Origin: Gammaproteobacteria bacterium
Lineage (GTDB): Bacteria; Pseudomonadota; Gammaproteobacteria; Steroidobacterales; Woeseiaceae
Direction of reading: 5' to 3'
Assembly: GCA_024640305.1 (NCBI GenBank)
Contig: JAHEFG010000006.1
Span: 48,306-112,305 of the forward strand
Length of the DNA stretch: 64,000 nt
Shown: one piece after another, positions 9,064 through 19,253 of the stretch
Numbering within the stretch: position 1 is the first letter of the stretch
Layout: each line of letters opens with the position of its first letter
The notes under the pieces: model-generated
The model's input: only the letters and a program-made list of their open reading frames with translations
What the model was told of the DNA's origin: nothing
Databases searched by the model: none
Program-made: the position numbers and the translations under genes

Positions 9064-10275
9064 TCAGCTCTTCTGAAATACCAGCGTCGCGTTAGTGCCG
9101 CCAAAGCCGAAGCTGTTCGACATGACGGTCTTGATACCGGCATTGTCCAAACGCTCTGTCACCAACGGTGCACCTTCGATTGCGGGATCCGGGTCGTTGA
9201 CGTTGATCGATGGCGCAATGAAGTCGTCTTTAAGCATAAGGAGGCAGTGAATTGCTTCCTGCACGCCGGTTGCGCCCAGTGAATGGCCACACAGTGACTT
9301 CGATGACCCGAATTTCGGCATGGCATCGCCAAACACCGATCGCATCGCCGTAATTTCGGCAATATCACCAGCCGGCGTGCTCGTGCCATGCGTGTTGATG
9401 TAGTCGATTGGGCCGTCGACCGTCGAGTTGGCTAACTCCATGCATCGCTGCGCGCCTTCGCCCGATGGGGCAACCATGTCGTAACCATCAGATGTCGCAC
9501 CGTAACCAACGAGTTCAGCGTAAATTTTCGCACCGCGTGCTTTGGCGTGCTCGAGTTCCTCCAGAACGACCATACCGCCGCCCGCTGCAATGACGAATCC
9601 GTCACGTGTCGCGTCGTAGGGTCGAGAAGCCGTCGTCGGTGTGTCATTGTACTTGGATGACAAAGCGCCCATCGCATCAAATAGGCATGCTAGTGTCCAA
9701 TCTTCCTCTTCGCCGCCGCCGGCGAACACTATGTCTTGCTTGCCGAACTGAATTTGTTCGGCACCCGCTCCGATGCAGTGGGCACTCGTAGCACAGGCCG
9801 ATGTGATCGAATAATTTATGCCTTTGATCTTGAACGGCGTTGCAAGACACGCCGAAACAGTGCTGCCCATCGTTCGCGTAACCATATACGGACCGATTTT
9901 TCGCACACCACGATCGCGCAACTTATCCGCGCTTTGTACAATGTTCGCGCTCGAGGCGCCGCCCGATGCCGCGATCAGTCCTGAGCGGGCATTGGAAACG
10001 TCTTTTTCCTCAAGGCCGGCATCGTCAATAGCCTGTTGCATCGAGATATAGGAATACGCTGCTGCGTCGCCCATGAAGCGCCGTACTTTTCTATCGATGT
10101 GATCGGCAATATCGATATTGACGGTTCCCGAAATCTGGCTGCGAAGACCCATCTCCTGGTAGGACTCATTCGCAACGATACCCGACCGGCCATTGCGCAA
10201 TGATTCAACAATTTCCGCCTGGCTGTTGCCAATGCACGAGACGGCACCAATACCTGTAACGACAACTCGTCGCAT
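9064..10275 (-). CDS. fabB: beta-ketoacyl-ACP synthase I
   Basis: 403 residues. The thiolase-fold condensing enzyme shows the catalytic Cys in [10 protein letters not shown], the first His in [11 protein letters not shown], the conserved Lys in [15 protein letters not shown] and the second His in the same segment, followed by the glycine-rich [14 protein letters not shown] end. FabB elongates acyl-ACPs and is needed, with FabA, for anaerobic-type unsaturated fatty-acid synthesis in gammaproteobacteria. It follows fabA by 9 nt on the same strand, the standard fabA-fabB operon, which separates it from FabF-type synthases. Confidence 0.96.
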   Translation of the reverse strand: MRRVVVTGIGAVSCIGNSQAEIVESLRNGRSGIVANESYQEMGLRSQISGTVNIDIADHIDRKVRRFMGDAAAYSYISMQQAIDDAGLEEKDVSNARSGLIAASGGASSANIVQSADKLRDRGVRKIGPYMVTRTMGSTVSACLATPFKIKGINYSITSACATSAHCIGAGAEQIQFGKQDIVFAGGGEEEDWTLACLFDAMGALSSKYNDTPTTASRPYDATRDGFVIAAGGGMVVLEELEHAKARGAKIYAELVGYGATSDGYDMVAPSGEGAQRCMELANSTVDGPIDYINTHGTSTPAGDIAEITAMRSVFGDAMPKFGSSKSLCGHSLGATGVQEAIHCLLMLKDDFIAPSINVNDPDPAIEGAPLVTERLDNAGIKTVMSNSFGFGGTNATLVFQKS

Positions 10276-10284
10276 CGCTATTTC

Positions 10285-10836
10285 CTAGAAGTCATCCGTG
10301 GAAGTGAATAAACCAACCCGAAGGTCTTCAGCCACATAAATTTCACGCCCATCAACCGACATTGTGGCATCGGCAATAGCCATGTTCAATTTGCGCTCAA
10401 TGACACGTTTCAAATCGATTTGATAGGTCACCAGCTTCGCTGTTGGCAGAACCTGGCCTGAAAATTTGACCTTGCCTGAGCCCAGCGCCCTGCCTCGCCC
10501 GGGCAGATTTTTCCAGACCAGAAAAAATCCAACGAGCTGCCACATGGCATCCAGCCCGAGACAGCCCGGCATGACCGGATCGCCTTCGAAGTGACAGTCG
10601 AAAAACCACAAATCGGGGCGGATATCGAGCTCTGCCTTTATCTCACCCTTGCCATATTTACCGCCCTCGTCCGAAATATGCGTAATACGATCCATCATCA
10701 GCATATTGGGTAATGGCAATCGACCGTTGTTAGGCCCAAACATGTTGCCGTGGGCGCAGTCGATGAGTTCGTCATAACTGAATGAATTCGGTCGCCCGGG
10801 AGTTTCGGGTATGGAGGAATTATTGGAATCGTTCAT
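10285..10836 (-). CDS. fabA: 3-hydroxydecanoyl-ACP dehydratase/isomerase
   Basis: 183 residues, slightly longer than the E. coli protein because of a Ser/Asn/Pro-rich N-terminal extension. The hotdog-fold active site is clear: [14 protein letters not shown] with the catalytic His, then [14 protein letters not shown] with the catalytic Asp. The [10 protein letters not shown] segment is also family-typical. FabA dehydrates beta-hydroxydecanoyl-ACP and isomerises trans-2- to cis-3-decenoyl-ACP, the branch point to unsaturated fatty acids. It is first in the fabA-fabB operon. The 131-nt spacer upstream, before the end of nhaA, should hold its promoter, but I could not assign boxes confidently. 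Confidence 0.96.
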   Translation of the reverse strand: MNDSNNSSIPETPGRPNSFSYDELIDCAHGNMFGPNNGRLPLPNMLMMDRITHISDEGGKYGKGEIKAELDIRPDLWFFDCHFEGDPVMPGCLGLDAMWQLVGFFLVWKNLPGRGRALGSGKVKFSGQVLPTAKLVTYQIDLKRVIERKLNMAIADATMSVDGREIYVAEDLRVGLFTSTDDF

Positions 10837-10967
10837 TTTATCTCTAGCGCATTCGCGTCTTGTAAGGAGTCATCGCGCAAGTGTGCGCAGTCTCGCTATA
10901 TCGATCATACCGATTGCGAAAAGAGCCTGCTTGCGAATACGCGCCAATCGCCCCGGATTATGGTCAG

Positions 10968-12155
10968 TCAATCATCCACGGTTTGCGGTTTCCCGGCTGG
11001 CAATGACACCTGCAATACAAGATAACCGCAAGCGCCGGATAGCAACGATCCAAAGATGATGCCCAGCCTCTCGTCAAAGAGCAGGTTAACCCCCGTCTCC
11101 TCGAACGCCAGAGATCCTATGAACAGGCTCATCGTAAAGCCCACGCCACACAGCAAAGAGACGCCATAAACGCTCATCCAGCCAAGATCGTCCGGCAATT
11201 TCGCCAGGCCAACGCGCACACTCAACCAGCAAAAGAGAAATATTCCGAATTGCTTGCCTATGAACAAACCCGCGGCAATGCCGAGCGATACCGGGTGGAT
11301 CAGATACTCCAGTGACACGCCGTCAAGCGAAATTCCGGCATTGGCGAAAGCGAATATCGGCAAGATAAAGAATGCTACCGCCGTATGCAGGTCGTGCTCG
11401 AGCTCGTGCAGTGGCGATTGTCCGCGTTCGGAGTTTCGAATGGGAATGAAAAATGCCAACACAATTCCCGCGAGAGTCGCATGCACACCCGACTTCAGAA
11501 GCGCCGCCCACATGACCAGCCCAACCAGCAAGTAAGGTGCCCGCTCAAATACCTCGCGACGATTGAGTATATAAAGTACCGGCAGGCAGGCAAATGCGAC
11601 GACCAAAGCGGTGACCGAAAGTTTGCTCGTGTAAAACAGCGCAATAATGACAATCGCGCCGATATCGTCAAATATCGCTATCGATACCAGAAAAACCCGC
11701 AGCGCAATCGGCACACGATCACCAAGCAGCGCAAGTATGGCCAGTGCGAAGGCAATATCGGTAGCCGCCGGTATTGCCCACCCCTGCAATGCTGAAGAAT
11801 CACCCCAGTTAATCCAAATGTAGATTAGCGCGGGCGCCAGCATGCCGCCTACCGCACCGACTGCTGGCAACGCTGCCTGCTTCATGTCAGAAAGTTGGCC
11901 CTCGACGATTTCTCGTTTCAGCTCCAGGCCTACCATGAGAAAAAACAAGGCCATGAGCCCGTCGTTGATCCAAAGAAGCATCGGCTTGGCAATCTGAAAG
12001 TCACCGATCCGAATCTCGACAGGCAAATCAATGAGCGACGCGTACAGCCCCTGCAACGGTGAATTGGCCACGAACATTGCCGCCACAGAGGCAACAACGA
12101 GAATCATGCCGCTGGCCGTTTCGAGCTTCAGAAAATCGCGGAGTGCACTTAGCAT
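10968..12155 (-). CDS. nhaA: Na+/H+ antiporter NhaA
   Basis: 395 residues with about 12 hydrophobic segments. The NhaA signatures are present: LWINDGLMALFFLMVGLELK near the N-terminus, AIPAATDIAFALAILALLG with the transport Asp, and SIAIFDDIGAIVIIALFY with the paired Asp of the ion-binding site. NhaA exchanges two protons for one sodium ion across the inner membrane and supports pH and sodium homeostasis, which fits a marine or saline habitat. It stands alone between fabA and the TonB-dependent receptor, all on the minus strand. No transcriptional activator of the NhaR type is adjacent. Confidence 0.96.
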   Translation of the reverse strand: MLSALRDFLKLETASGMILVVASVAAMFVANSPLQGLYASLIDLPVEIRIGDFQIAKPMLLWINDGLMALFFLMVGLELKREIVEGQLSDMKQAALPAVGAVGGMLAPALIYIWINWGDSSALQGWAIPAATDIAFALAILALLGDRVPIALRVFLVSIAIFDDIGAIVIIALFYTSKLSVTALVVAFACLPVLYILNRREVFERAPYLLVGLVMWAALLKSGVHATLAGIVLAFFIPIRNSERGQSPLHELEHDLHTAVAFFILPIFAFANAGISLDGVSLEYLIHPVSLGIAAGLFIGKQFGIFLFCWLSVRVGLAKLPDDLGWMSVYGVSLLCGVGFTMSLFIGSLAFEETGVNLLFDERLGIIFGSLLSGACGYLVLQVSLPAGKPQTVDD

Positions 12156-12194
12156 TTGTTGTCTCTATCTCAGTACTAAAGGGCTGCGCCTATT

Positions 12195-14438
12195 CTAATC
12201 GGAAGACAGATTCAGAGTATATCGGAGCCCTATTGTTCGCGGCGCTTCCAGGAACGGAGCGCCAGGGCCCGGGTCTGTAACCGGATTGCCAGTTGCAGCT
12301 GCAGCCTGCACATCCTGATTTTCAAGGTTCTTCGCCCACAGTCCCAGCGACCAGTTTTTCCCCGACGGGCGATACGTTACCGCCACGTCGGTCTTGGTGT
12401 AGCTATCCTGATAGAGACCGGACGAGTGCGAAAAATCGCCCCAGAATCCACTCTCATATCGAGAGCTGATACTTGCCTCTACGGAAGCGCCGGCCTGTAA
12501 TTCCCATGCCCGAAAAAAGCCCAGAGTCGCCGTCCAGTCTGGCGCATTTTGCAATTGACCATCGTTAAAAACATCCAGTGAGTCGACCAGGAAGTCCTCG
12601 TAGCGGGCATGCAAATATCCGAGTGACAACGTGAAACGCGTATTGCTTATGCTATCTGGCACGTACGCGAGATCGAGTTGATCTCCGTAGATCACAACGT
12701 CGGCATTTGACAGGCGATTCGTTCCGGTCGCTGCATCAAAAGACTGTGTCAGAAGGTTGTCGAATTCGTAGTAGAAAATCTCGTTGTTCAATAATAGACG
12801 GCCATTGAGGAAGTAGTTCTTGGCACCAACTGTGAATGCCAGCAATTCGGACTCCTCCGTCGTCGTGTCCGGAAACACATCAAATGTACCCGGTTGAAAA
12901 CCAGTCTGTATCGTTGCGTACAACATCGACTCGTCACCCGCATCAAATTCAATGCCAAGCTTCCAGTCGACGTGGTCCCAGCTCTCGCTGTTCGACCAGG
13001 CTGGCGGCGCGACACCGGTAAACAAGGCCACGGGGTCTGTGCTCACGGCAGGCTCGGTGACGATGTCTGGTTGAAACCCGAAGCCTTCTCGATCATCGCT
13101 TGAGAGTCGGCCGCCAGCGACAAGACGCGTGCGTCCGCTGATCGCCCAGTTCACCTCTCCAAAAAGCGCGTTGCCTTTTAGTTCGTGATATCGAACATCA
13201 CTTGCGTCGAGCCAAAGTCCCGCAGGCGAACCCGAGAACAACTCATCCGGCCCGAATTGAATGAACAGCTGCCCGTTCGTTTCGATCCGGTAATCGTAGA
13301 GACCTACAAGCCATGTGACGTCACTGCCATCATCGTAGGCGAGCCTCAGTTCATGAGTGCGTTGATCAATCTCTTCGTTGAAATCCCCATTCTTGTGGGT
13401 CAACCAGTATCCCTGACGCCAGTCAAAATTGAGGTACGACGGCACGTAGGTCAATGACAGCTTGTCACTGATTTTCCAATCCATCTCAGCACCAACAAGA
13501 ACGGTATCCCACTCTCGATACTGCGCATCGATCGGGCCCAGCGTCGCGAATGACGCCAGGTCACCTTCGAGTCGATCATCCCACGGGTCCTTATTGGGAA
13601 ATGCCTGGCTGCGGGGGTTGCCTACCTGCCCCTTACTCAACAGGTTGGCTGAGTAGCCTTCGCGATTTTCCAAATGGCTCCATACATGAATACTCAGGTC
13701 ATCGCGTGGCATTATTTCGAGGGCGAGGAAACCGGCAAGATCATCGGCAGAATCGGCGCCACTCTTGAGGTACCCGTCACGATTGAGATAACTCAACGAG
13801 CCTCGCAGGCGCAGGTGTTCGCTGACAGGAATGTTTTGTGTAACTGTCGCGCGCAGGTGCGAATAATCACCGGCCTCGACAATCGCCGTCGTCTCAAACT
13901 TGTCTGTCGGACGACGCGTAATTGTATTGACTACGCCTCCGATTGCGCCGCGCCCATACAAAGTTCCTTGCGGGCCGGGCAACACTTCGATGCGTTCCAC
14001 ATCTACGAGCGATGCCGACGTAACTTCGCGAGGTATATAGACCCCATTAATGTTGTACGCATTCGGCGGCTCAATCATCGGCACATCGAGCGTCGACCCC
14101 ACACCGCGAATATAGATTTCGGTTGATGCTGATTCCTTTTGTAGCCGAACTGAAGGAACCAGGTTCTGGATATCTGCCAGTGTTGTTACGCCGCGAACAT
14201 CCAACGTATCGCTATCGATTGCCGTGATGGCCGCCGGTATATCCTGGATTACCTGACTTCGCTTTTGCGCCGTTACGACGATCTCATCCATGAAGATGCC
14301 GGCTACCGACGCGGATTCATCGCCTGCGGCAATCGCATTGGTCGAATATTGCAGAGCTGCTGCAGGCAGCAGTGTTGCAGCCAGGCGTAACAGACCCGAT
14401 ACCTGGTTGCGGGATAGAGGACGTTTCAATTTCAGCAT
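12195..14438 (-). CDS. TonB-dependent outer-membrane receptor
   Basis: 747 residues. An N-terminal signal region (RLAATLLPAAALQ) is followed by a TonB-box-like MDEIVVTAQKRSQ, a plug domain (IPAAITAIDSDTL, IYIRGVGS, VERIEVLPGPQGTLYGRGAIGGVVN) and a long beta-barrel ending GLRYTLNLSSD. Such receptors import large or scarce substrates using TonB-ExbBD energy. The plug motif VLPGPQGTLYG is typical of broad siderophore- and small-molecule-type TBDRs common in marine gammaproteobacteria and sphingomonads. The substrate cannot be read from sequence. It is divergent from the MBL hydrolase gene (101 nt spacer). With the GST and PQQ/heme fusion nearby, uptake of an organic substrate is a possible but unproven role. 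Confidence 0.93.
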   Translation of the reverse strand: MLKLKRPLSRNQVSGLLRLAATLLPAAALQYSTNAIAAGDESASVAGIFMDEIVVTAQKRSQVIQDIPAAITAIDSDTLDVRGVTTLADIQNLVPSVRLQKESASTEIYIRGVGSTLDVPMIEPPNAYNINGVYIPREVTSASLVDVERIEVLPGPQGTLYGRGAIGGVVNTITRRPTDKFETTAIVEAGDYSHLRATVTQNIPVSEHLRLRGSLSYLNRDGYLKSGADSADDLAGFLALEIMPRDDLSIHVWSHLENREGYSANLLSKGQVGNPRSQAFPNKDPWDDRLEGDLASFATLGPIDAQYREWDTVLVGAEMDWKISDKLSLTYVPSYLNFDWRQGYWLTHKNGDFNEEIDQRTHELRLAYDDGSDVTWLVGLYDYRIETNGQLFIQFGPDELFSGSPAGLWLDASDVRYHELKGNALFGEVNWAISGRTRLVAGGRLSSDDREGFGFQPDIVTEPAVSTDPVALFTGVAPPAWSNSESWDHVDWKLGIEFDAGDESMLYATIQTGFQPGTFDVFPDTTTEESELLAFTVGAKNYFLNGRLLLNNEIFYYEFDNLLTQSFDAATGTNRLSNADVVIYGDQLDLAYVPDSISNTRFTLSLGYLHARYEDFLVDSLDVFNDGQLQNAPDWTATLGFFRAWELQAGASVEASISSRYESGFWGDFSHSSGLYQDSYTKTDVAVTYRPSGKNWSLGLWAKNLENQDVQAAAATGNPVTDPGPGAPFLEAPRTIGLRYTLNLSSD

Positions 14439-14539
14439 TTCCGTTGTTTTTTATCGAAAGGACACATTGGTGCGGAATCCTACAGGTCTTTTTAGATCAA
14501 TTCTGCCTAAAAAAGATCTGCTCATGCGATCATGCGCGA

Positions 14540-15562
14540 ATGACGATCAGCTATGAGTTCGATTCGACGCCGGAATTGGGAAAATCCTTACTCATTGCCG
14601 ATGGCATCCGCTGGCTGCGCATGCCCCTGCCTTTTGAGTTGGCGCATATCAATCTTTGGCTTCTCGAAGACCGCGATAGCTGGGTGGTTGTTGACTCGGG
14701 AATGCGCACCGACGACAGTCAGGGCGTCTGGAGGAAAACGATTGCTGATCTGATGCAGGACAAGCCGCTCAGACATATCGTCGTTACTCACCTACACCCC
14801 GACCACGTTGGTTGCGCCGGTTGGCTGGCCGACGAACACGGCGCAGACCTCTGGATGTCGCGTGCCGAGTATCTGCTGTGCCGCATACTCGTCGCCGATC
14901 ACGGCCGCAGCGCTCCCGAAGAAGGAATTCATTTCTACAAGTCAGCCGGATTTCCGGATGATGCGCTCAGTAGTTACAAAAAAATGTTTGGCATGTTCGG
15001 TAAGTATGTCGCACCACTTCCGGAGGCTTACAGAAGGATAAAGGACGGTGATCAGCTCACGTTTGCGGGCCATCGCTTTGAGATAGTCGTCGGCCGCGGC
15101 CATTCGTTGGAACATGCATGCCTGTTTGACGCCGAGCGAAACCTGTTTATCTCGGGCGACCAGATACTGCCGACGATTTCGTCGAACGTCAGCGTGTATC
15201 CGACTGAGCCGGACGCAAACCCCCTGCACGATTGGTTGCAATCGCTGCAAATGCTAAAGGAGCGCCTGCCTGAAGATGTCCTCGTCTTGCCGTCACATGG
15301 CAAACCTTTTCGCGGCGTATACGACAGGCTGGATGCGTTAATTAAAGAGCATCTGGATGGACTCGACGCTTTGCTCGCCTATTGCGATGAACCTCGCCGC
15401 GCTGTCGACGTGTTTCCGGCCTTGTTCAAAGGCCGCATTACTCGAAGAAACATGATCATGGCGACCGGAGAGTCCATCTCTCACCTTAATTATCTCGTCC
15501 AGGAAAACGAGATACGAACAGCGCGTGACGCCGATGGCGTCATCTGGTACCAGCGGGCATAG
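14540..15562 (+). CDS. MBL-fold metallo-hydrolase
   Basis: 340 residues from the ATG at 14540. The longer frame to 14372 runs back into the divergent receptor promoter and start and is not homologous-looking. The metallo-beta-lactamase zinc signature HLHPDHVG is present, followed by RGHSLEHACL and LFISGDQILP (bridging Asp), with a C-terminal LPSHGKPFRG His. The C-terminal helical extension after the MBL core (DALLAYCDEPRRAVDVFPALF) resembles the BLACT/LACTB2-type winged region. The substrate is unknown; thioester, lactone or nitro compounds are possibilities in this family. It is divergent from the TonB receptor and convergent with the PQQ/heme fusion gene, suggesting a shared local pathway only by proximity. 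Confidence 0.88.
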   Translation: MTISYEFDSTPELGKSLLIADGIRWLRMPLPFELAHINLWLLEDRDSWVVVDSGMRTDDSQGVWRKTIADLMQDKPLRHIVVTHLHPDHVGCAGWLADEHGADLWMSRAEYLLCRILVADHGRSAPEEGIHFYKSAGFPDDALSSYKKMFGMFGKYVAPLPEAYRRIKDGDQLTFAGHRFEIVVGRGHSLEHACLFDAERNLFISGDQILPTISSNVSVYPTEPDANPLHDWLQSLQMLKERLPEDVLVLPSHGKPFRGVYDRLDALIKEHLDGLDALLAYCDEPRRAVDVFPALFKGRITRRNMIMATGESISHLNYLVQENEIRTARDADGVIWYQRA

Positions 15563-15635
15563 CCTCTGCTGCGCTGGCTTAAGAGCTCGTGACGCTGCGC
15601 TTCTTCATGGTTTTCCGAACCCTTATCAGGACTGT

Positions 15636-18600
15636 TTAGTCGTCTAGTTCGTAGGCAAGCAACACATTGCCGGGCATCTGGCCGAACATGCCGTAACCGG
15701 AATACACGAACAGACGCTTGTCATCAACGACAACACCCGAGAGGTCGATTGCACCGCCATGACCTTCAAGACCATTGTCGGCATCGTAACGACGTTTCGT
15801 ATCTATGACTTTCAGCAGCTTGCCAGTCTGCGCGTCGATAATCCGCAGCTTGCCATCCAGTGCGCCCGCATAGAGAACTCCATTTGCATATAGCGGCGCG
15901 GCTGAATGACCGTAGTAAAAGGAACAATCCGGCCAAGGATTGCGCGGTCCGGCGTCGCGCATGGCAGCCAGTCCAACACGCGGCGCTTCGGCAGGATCGA
16001 ATGTGCAGCCGCGACTGACGGGCATCGACCAGAGCGGCTCGCCGTCAGCAATATTCACAGCGTAGACCCCGGGTTTGGGGACGTAGCCTTCTCGCTGCCG
16101 CGGGGGATCGGCAACTGCAGCCCATATCGTGTCCCCGTCTGTTGCAACACCCCAGTGAATACCGCCATTAGAGGTTCCCATGCTCAACCGCTGCTGCCAG
16201 ATAAGCGCGCCATCGTTGTCCGGATCAAGTGCGTAGAGGTGTCCGGATTTCTGCCCGGCGACAATAATGTCCTTACCGTACTTGTCCTGGGTCAGCGTAA
16301 TGGCGCCGCCAAAATCGAAATCCGGCCCCGCATTATCCGGACAATTCGCACCGCCGAGATGGCATGCCACGTTCCAGATATCACCTGCCAACGCCTGGAA
16401 AACCCACGCCTCCTCGCCCGTTTCGATATCGAGTGCAATGACGGAATCGCTATTATCCGTTGCCGGTGCAGACATGTTTTGCGCAGTGCCGATGACTATG
16501 CGCCCACGCCCGGCATCAACAGCCGGCGTTGTCCAAACGGCCGCGCCTGATGGCCCCCATGTTTCAGTGCCGGCACGGGTCACGCCAGTTTTCCTGGCAT
16601 GTTCTGTCGTGTGATACGCCCACTGCAACGACCCGTCCGTCGCATCAATGGCTGCAACACCCCCGTGGGAACGACAACACGGGTAGGTGTCGAGCCCGGC
16701 AAGCGCCGTCTCGAAAGTAGACACCGGAACGAACAGGCGATCCTCATGAAACGCGAAGGATCCGCTGATAACCGAAACCGGAAACCAGCGCAGCGACGTC
16801 TTCCATAGAAGCTCACCGTCATTGGCTGACACTGCGTAGACCGTGCCAAGGTCATCGGCGAAGAACAGCGTCGCAACGCCGTCCGCGGTTGTGTCGAGGT
16901 TCAGCGACGAGCGAACGGAGCTATCTGCGGCAAAACGCCAGTGGATACAACTGCTTTCCTGGTCTATCGCGAACACATTACCGTTGGCTGTGCCTGCGAA
17001 CAGAACTCCATCCGCAGCAACAGGTTGCGAGCGCATTTCTGTTACGCCCGGGAACGCCATTGACCACTTGAGTCGCAATTTTTCCACGTTCGATGGTGAA
17101 ATTTTGCTGCCATCAAGCACCCGCGCATTGCCTGAGCCAAAGCCCCAGTTATCCTCGGGCCCCGGCTCGACAGACAGGCCTCTGCGTGGTGAACACATCT
17201 GCGAGGCGATCCACTCGTCCCGGCTCTCGGAACTTCCCGCACTAAGGAACTTCGCAATCATCAGCCGCTCATCGGGCTGCAGGTGCGCCGCCTGTTGCAT
17301 CATCATGCCGAACTCAAGTGCTCGGGCGATGCGGGCAAACGGCATTTGCTTTAGCGTACTCAGGTCTGGCGCTTTGAGTTCAGCCAGGGCGTGGCAAGAA
17401 TCGCAATGCTGCTCGTACAGAGCGCTACCCTGCTCGATAACCGGATCGACAGATTCCACAGGATCACCAACATCGACGCGTATTAAGGTCGGTTGCCCAT
17501 CCTCGATCATCCAGCTCGGAAAATGTGAATTACTCGTATACACACCGCCGTCTTCGCCGAACTCGATGTCTCGAGTGAAGGTGCGCTTTTGTGACATGGG
17601 ATATACGCGCCAGGTCTCGGTCGCGATATCGAACGAAATAATCGTGTCGGATTGATTGCCGTTTATCCAGACAACACCATTCTCTCGATCGACATTGAGC
17701 GCATACGGCGTTTCACTGACGATCGGCAGCTCGTAAAGAGAAAAAACTTCGGCGACAGGATCGTATTTGGCTAACTTACCGCCTGAAAAAGATACGATCC
17801 AGACATTCCCTTTGGCATCAACGCGCAAGCGACGCGGCGCATTGAAAGGCGTTTCGATCATCGTTACTGCGTCGGTTTCCGGATCGATTCTCGCAATATC
17901 GTTGGCATGCAGGCGCGTCGCCCAAACCGTACCGTCAACTGGCGACACGTCGATGCCGTATGGCAATGGAAACCCGGTTGTCTCCCAATCGACGTCCGGT
18001 CTGCTGCCTACGTAGCCATGACCCAGACGAAAATTGATGATCTTTAACGCCGCCCACTCCTTGAAGCCCCGAGCCGGAAGGTCGTAATACTTGAACTTTT
18101 TGGTATTGCGATCGAACATCGCGACCTGGGATGACAGCGCGAGCGTAAACCAGAGACGATTCTTCCTGTCAGCCCGTATTGTGTGCGGGTAGAAGCCCTC
18201 GTCCATTTTGTAGCGGACGAATTCTCCGCTGTCAGGATCAAACTCGATTAATTCCTGCTGCATCGACGGTGTCAGAAATATGTGTCCGTCTCGCGGAGAT
18301 ATGGCAAACGAATGCACCCCCATGTAGTTATCCGTCTTGGGGTAGGTTCCCATGCGCTTGCCCAGGATACCGCCGTGTTGTGCTCCTTCATCGTGTGGCA
18401 CTTTGAATACTTCGTAATCATTCGTTGCCGGGTCGAGGGCATAGATTCGATCCATCAGGTTGTCGCCGATGTACACCTTGCCATTTGGGTGCGCAATGAA
18501 GTCGTGCATTTGCGAAAAGCCATCGCCTATCGGCCATTCGGTAATCGTTACCGACGACAGGCTCGCATCCCACTGTTCGTAATCAGGCAACTGCGCGTGC

Positions 18601-19253
18601 TTACGGTTTAGCTCTGCATAGCCTTCAACCAGCCCGGCTGCGGCACCATCAACGAATTCCTCACTCGCCATAGCACCGTATATTTGCATGCGATCGATGA
18701 TATCGGCCCACTGCTGTTCTGTTCGTGACAGGCGCATAAAGACCGAAGCCTGCTGGTGGCAAAACCCACAATGCAAAAGGAAGTGCTCTCTCGCCTGCAC
18801 CGGATCATCTGCCCAACTGAAATCCAGCGCCGAAAGCCACAGGTTGGCCGGTTTGCTGTCGGCAATATCTTTCGCATCCGAAAGGTTTTCGAGGACAACA
18901 TTCACGTCTGCGCTGTCGTCTTTCGCAGTAACCACGACATCCTTATATCCCTGCTTACGAACGCGATAGCTGCGTACGCCGGCAGTTTCGAGCGTGTCGA
19001 AGCTGACTGCCCCATCAGCATCGGTGAACCGTGTATATCGCGGCGCCACGGTATTGATAAACCCGGGTTTCGGATAACCGTTATCTGATGTATCAACGCT
19101 GTCGGCCCCAACAATCGTGCGCGTCACCATCGCCGTAGCCAGCGGCGCGCCGGCGGAGTCCCTGACTTCGACTGTCGCAGCGTGTGACAGGGCAGAAAAC
19201 AGGCAAGTAAGTCCTGCTACGTACAGGAAACGCGATGTCAGCTTATAGGACAT
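15636..19253 (-). CDS. multidomain fusion: Ig-like + heme c + Vgb-like propeller + heme c + PQQ propeller
   Basis: 1205 residues. Residues 1-25 are a signal peptide (LFSALSHA). Residues 27-125 look like a carboxypeptidase-regulatory/Ig-like domain. A CGFCH heme site lies at 162-166. Residues about 235-600 form a repeated propeller like virginiamycin B lyase/NHL proteins. A second heme site, CDSCH, is at 617-621 in a cytochrome-c-like stretch. Residues about 700-1205 form a PQQ-dehydrogenase-type propeller with a vicinal Cys pair at 859-860 and repeated GxVxAxDxxTGxxxW blades, closest in layout to polyvinyl-alcohol-dehydrogenase-type quinohemoproteins. Inference: a periplasmic PQQ-dependent alcohol or polymer dehydrogenase passing electrons to its own heme. 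The lyase-like half may be catalytic or structural. It overlaps the upstream GST gene by 16 nt, so the two are coupled. Confidence 0.85.
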   Translation of the reverse strand: MSYKLTSRFLYVAGLTCLFSALSHAATVEVRDSAGAPLATAMVTRTIVGADSVDTSDNGYPKPGFINTVAPRYTRFTDADGAVSFDTLETAGVRSYRVRKQGYKDVVVTAKDDSADVNVVLENLSDAKDIADSKPANLWLSALDFSWADDPVQAREHFLLHCGFCHQQASVFMRLSRTEQQWADIIDRMQIYGAMASEEFVDGAAAGLVEGYAELNRKHAQLPDYEQWDASLSSVTITEWPIGDGFSQMHDFIAHPNGKVYIGDNLMDRIYALDPATNDYEVFKVPHDEGAQHGGILGKRMGTYPKTDNYMGVHSFAISPRDGHIFLTPSMQQELIEFDPDSGEFVRYKMDEGFYPHTIRADRKNRLWFTLALSSQVAMFDRNTKKFKYYDLPARGFKEWAALKIINFRLGHGYVGSRPDVDWETTGFPLPYGIDVSPVDGTVWATRLHANDIARIDPETDAVTMIETPFNAPRRLRVDAKGNVWIVSFSGGKLAKYDPVAEVFSLYELPIVSETPYALNVDRENGVVWINGNQSDTIISFDIATETWRVYPMSQKRTFTRDIEFGEDGGVYTSNSHFPSWMIEDGQPTLIRVDVGDPVESVDPVIEQGSALYEQHCDSCHALAELKAPDLSTLKQMPFARIARALEFGMMMQQAAHLQPDERLMIAKFLSAGSSESRDEWIASQMCSPRRGLSVEPGPEDNWGFGSGNARVLDGSKISPSNVEKLRLKWSMAFPGVTEMRSQPVAADGVLFAGTANGNVFAIDQESSCIHWRFAADSSVRSSLNLDTTADGVATLFFADDLGTVYAVSANDGELLWKTSLRWFPVSVISGSFAFHEDRLFVPVSTFETALAGLDTYPCCRSHGGVAAIDATDGSLQWAYHTTEHARKTGVTRAGTETWGPSGAAVWTTPAVDAGRGRIVIGTAQNMSAPATDNSDSVIALDIETGEEAWVFQALAGDIWNVACHLGGANCPDNAGPDFDFGGAITLTQDKYGKDIIVAGQKSGHLYALDPDNDGALIWQQRLSMGTSNGGIHWGVATDGDTIWAAVADPPRQREGYVPKPGVYAVNIADGEPLWSMPVSRGCTFDPAEAPRVGLAAMRDAGPRNPWPDCSFYYGHSAAPLYANGVLYAGALDGKLRIIDAQTGKLLKVIDTKRRYDADNGLEGHGGAIDLSGVVVDDKRLFVYSGYGMFGQMPGNVLLAYELDD

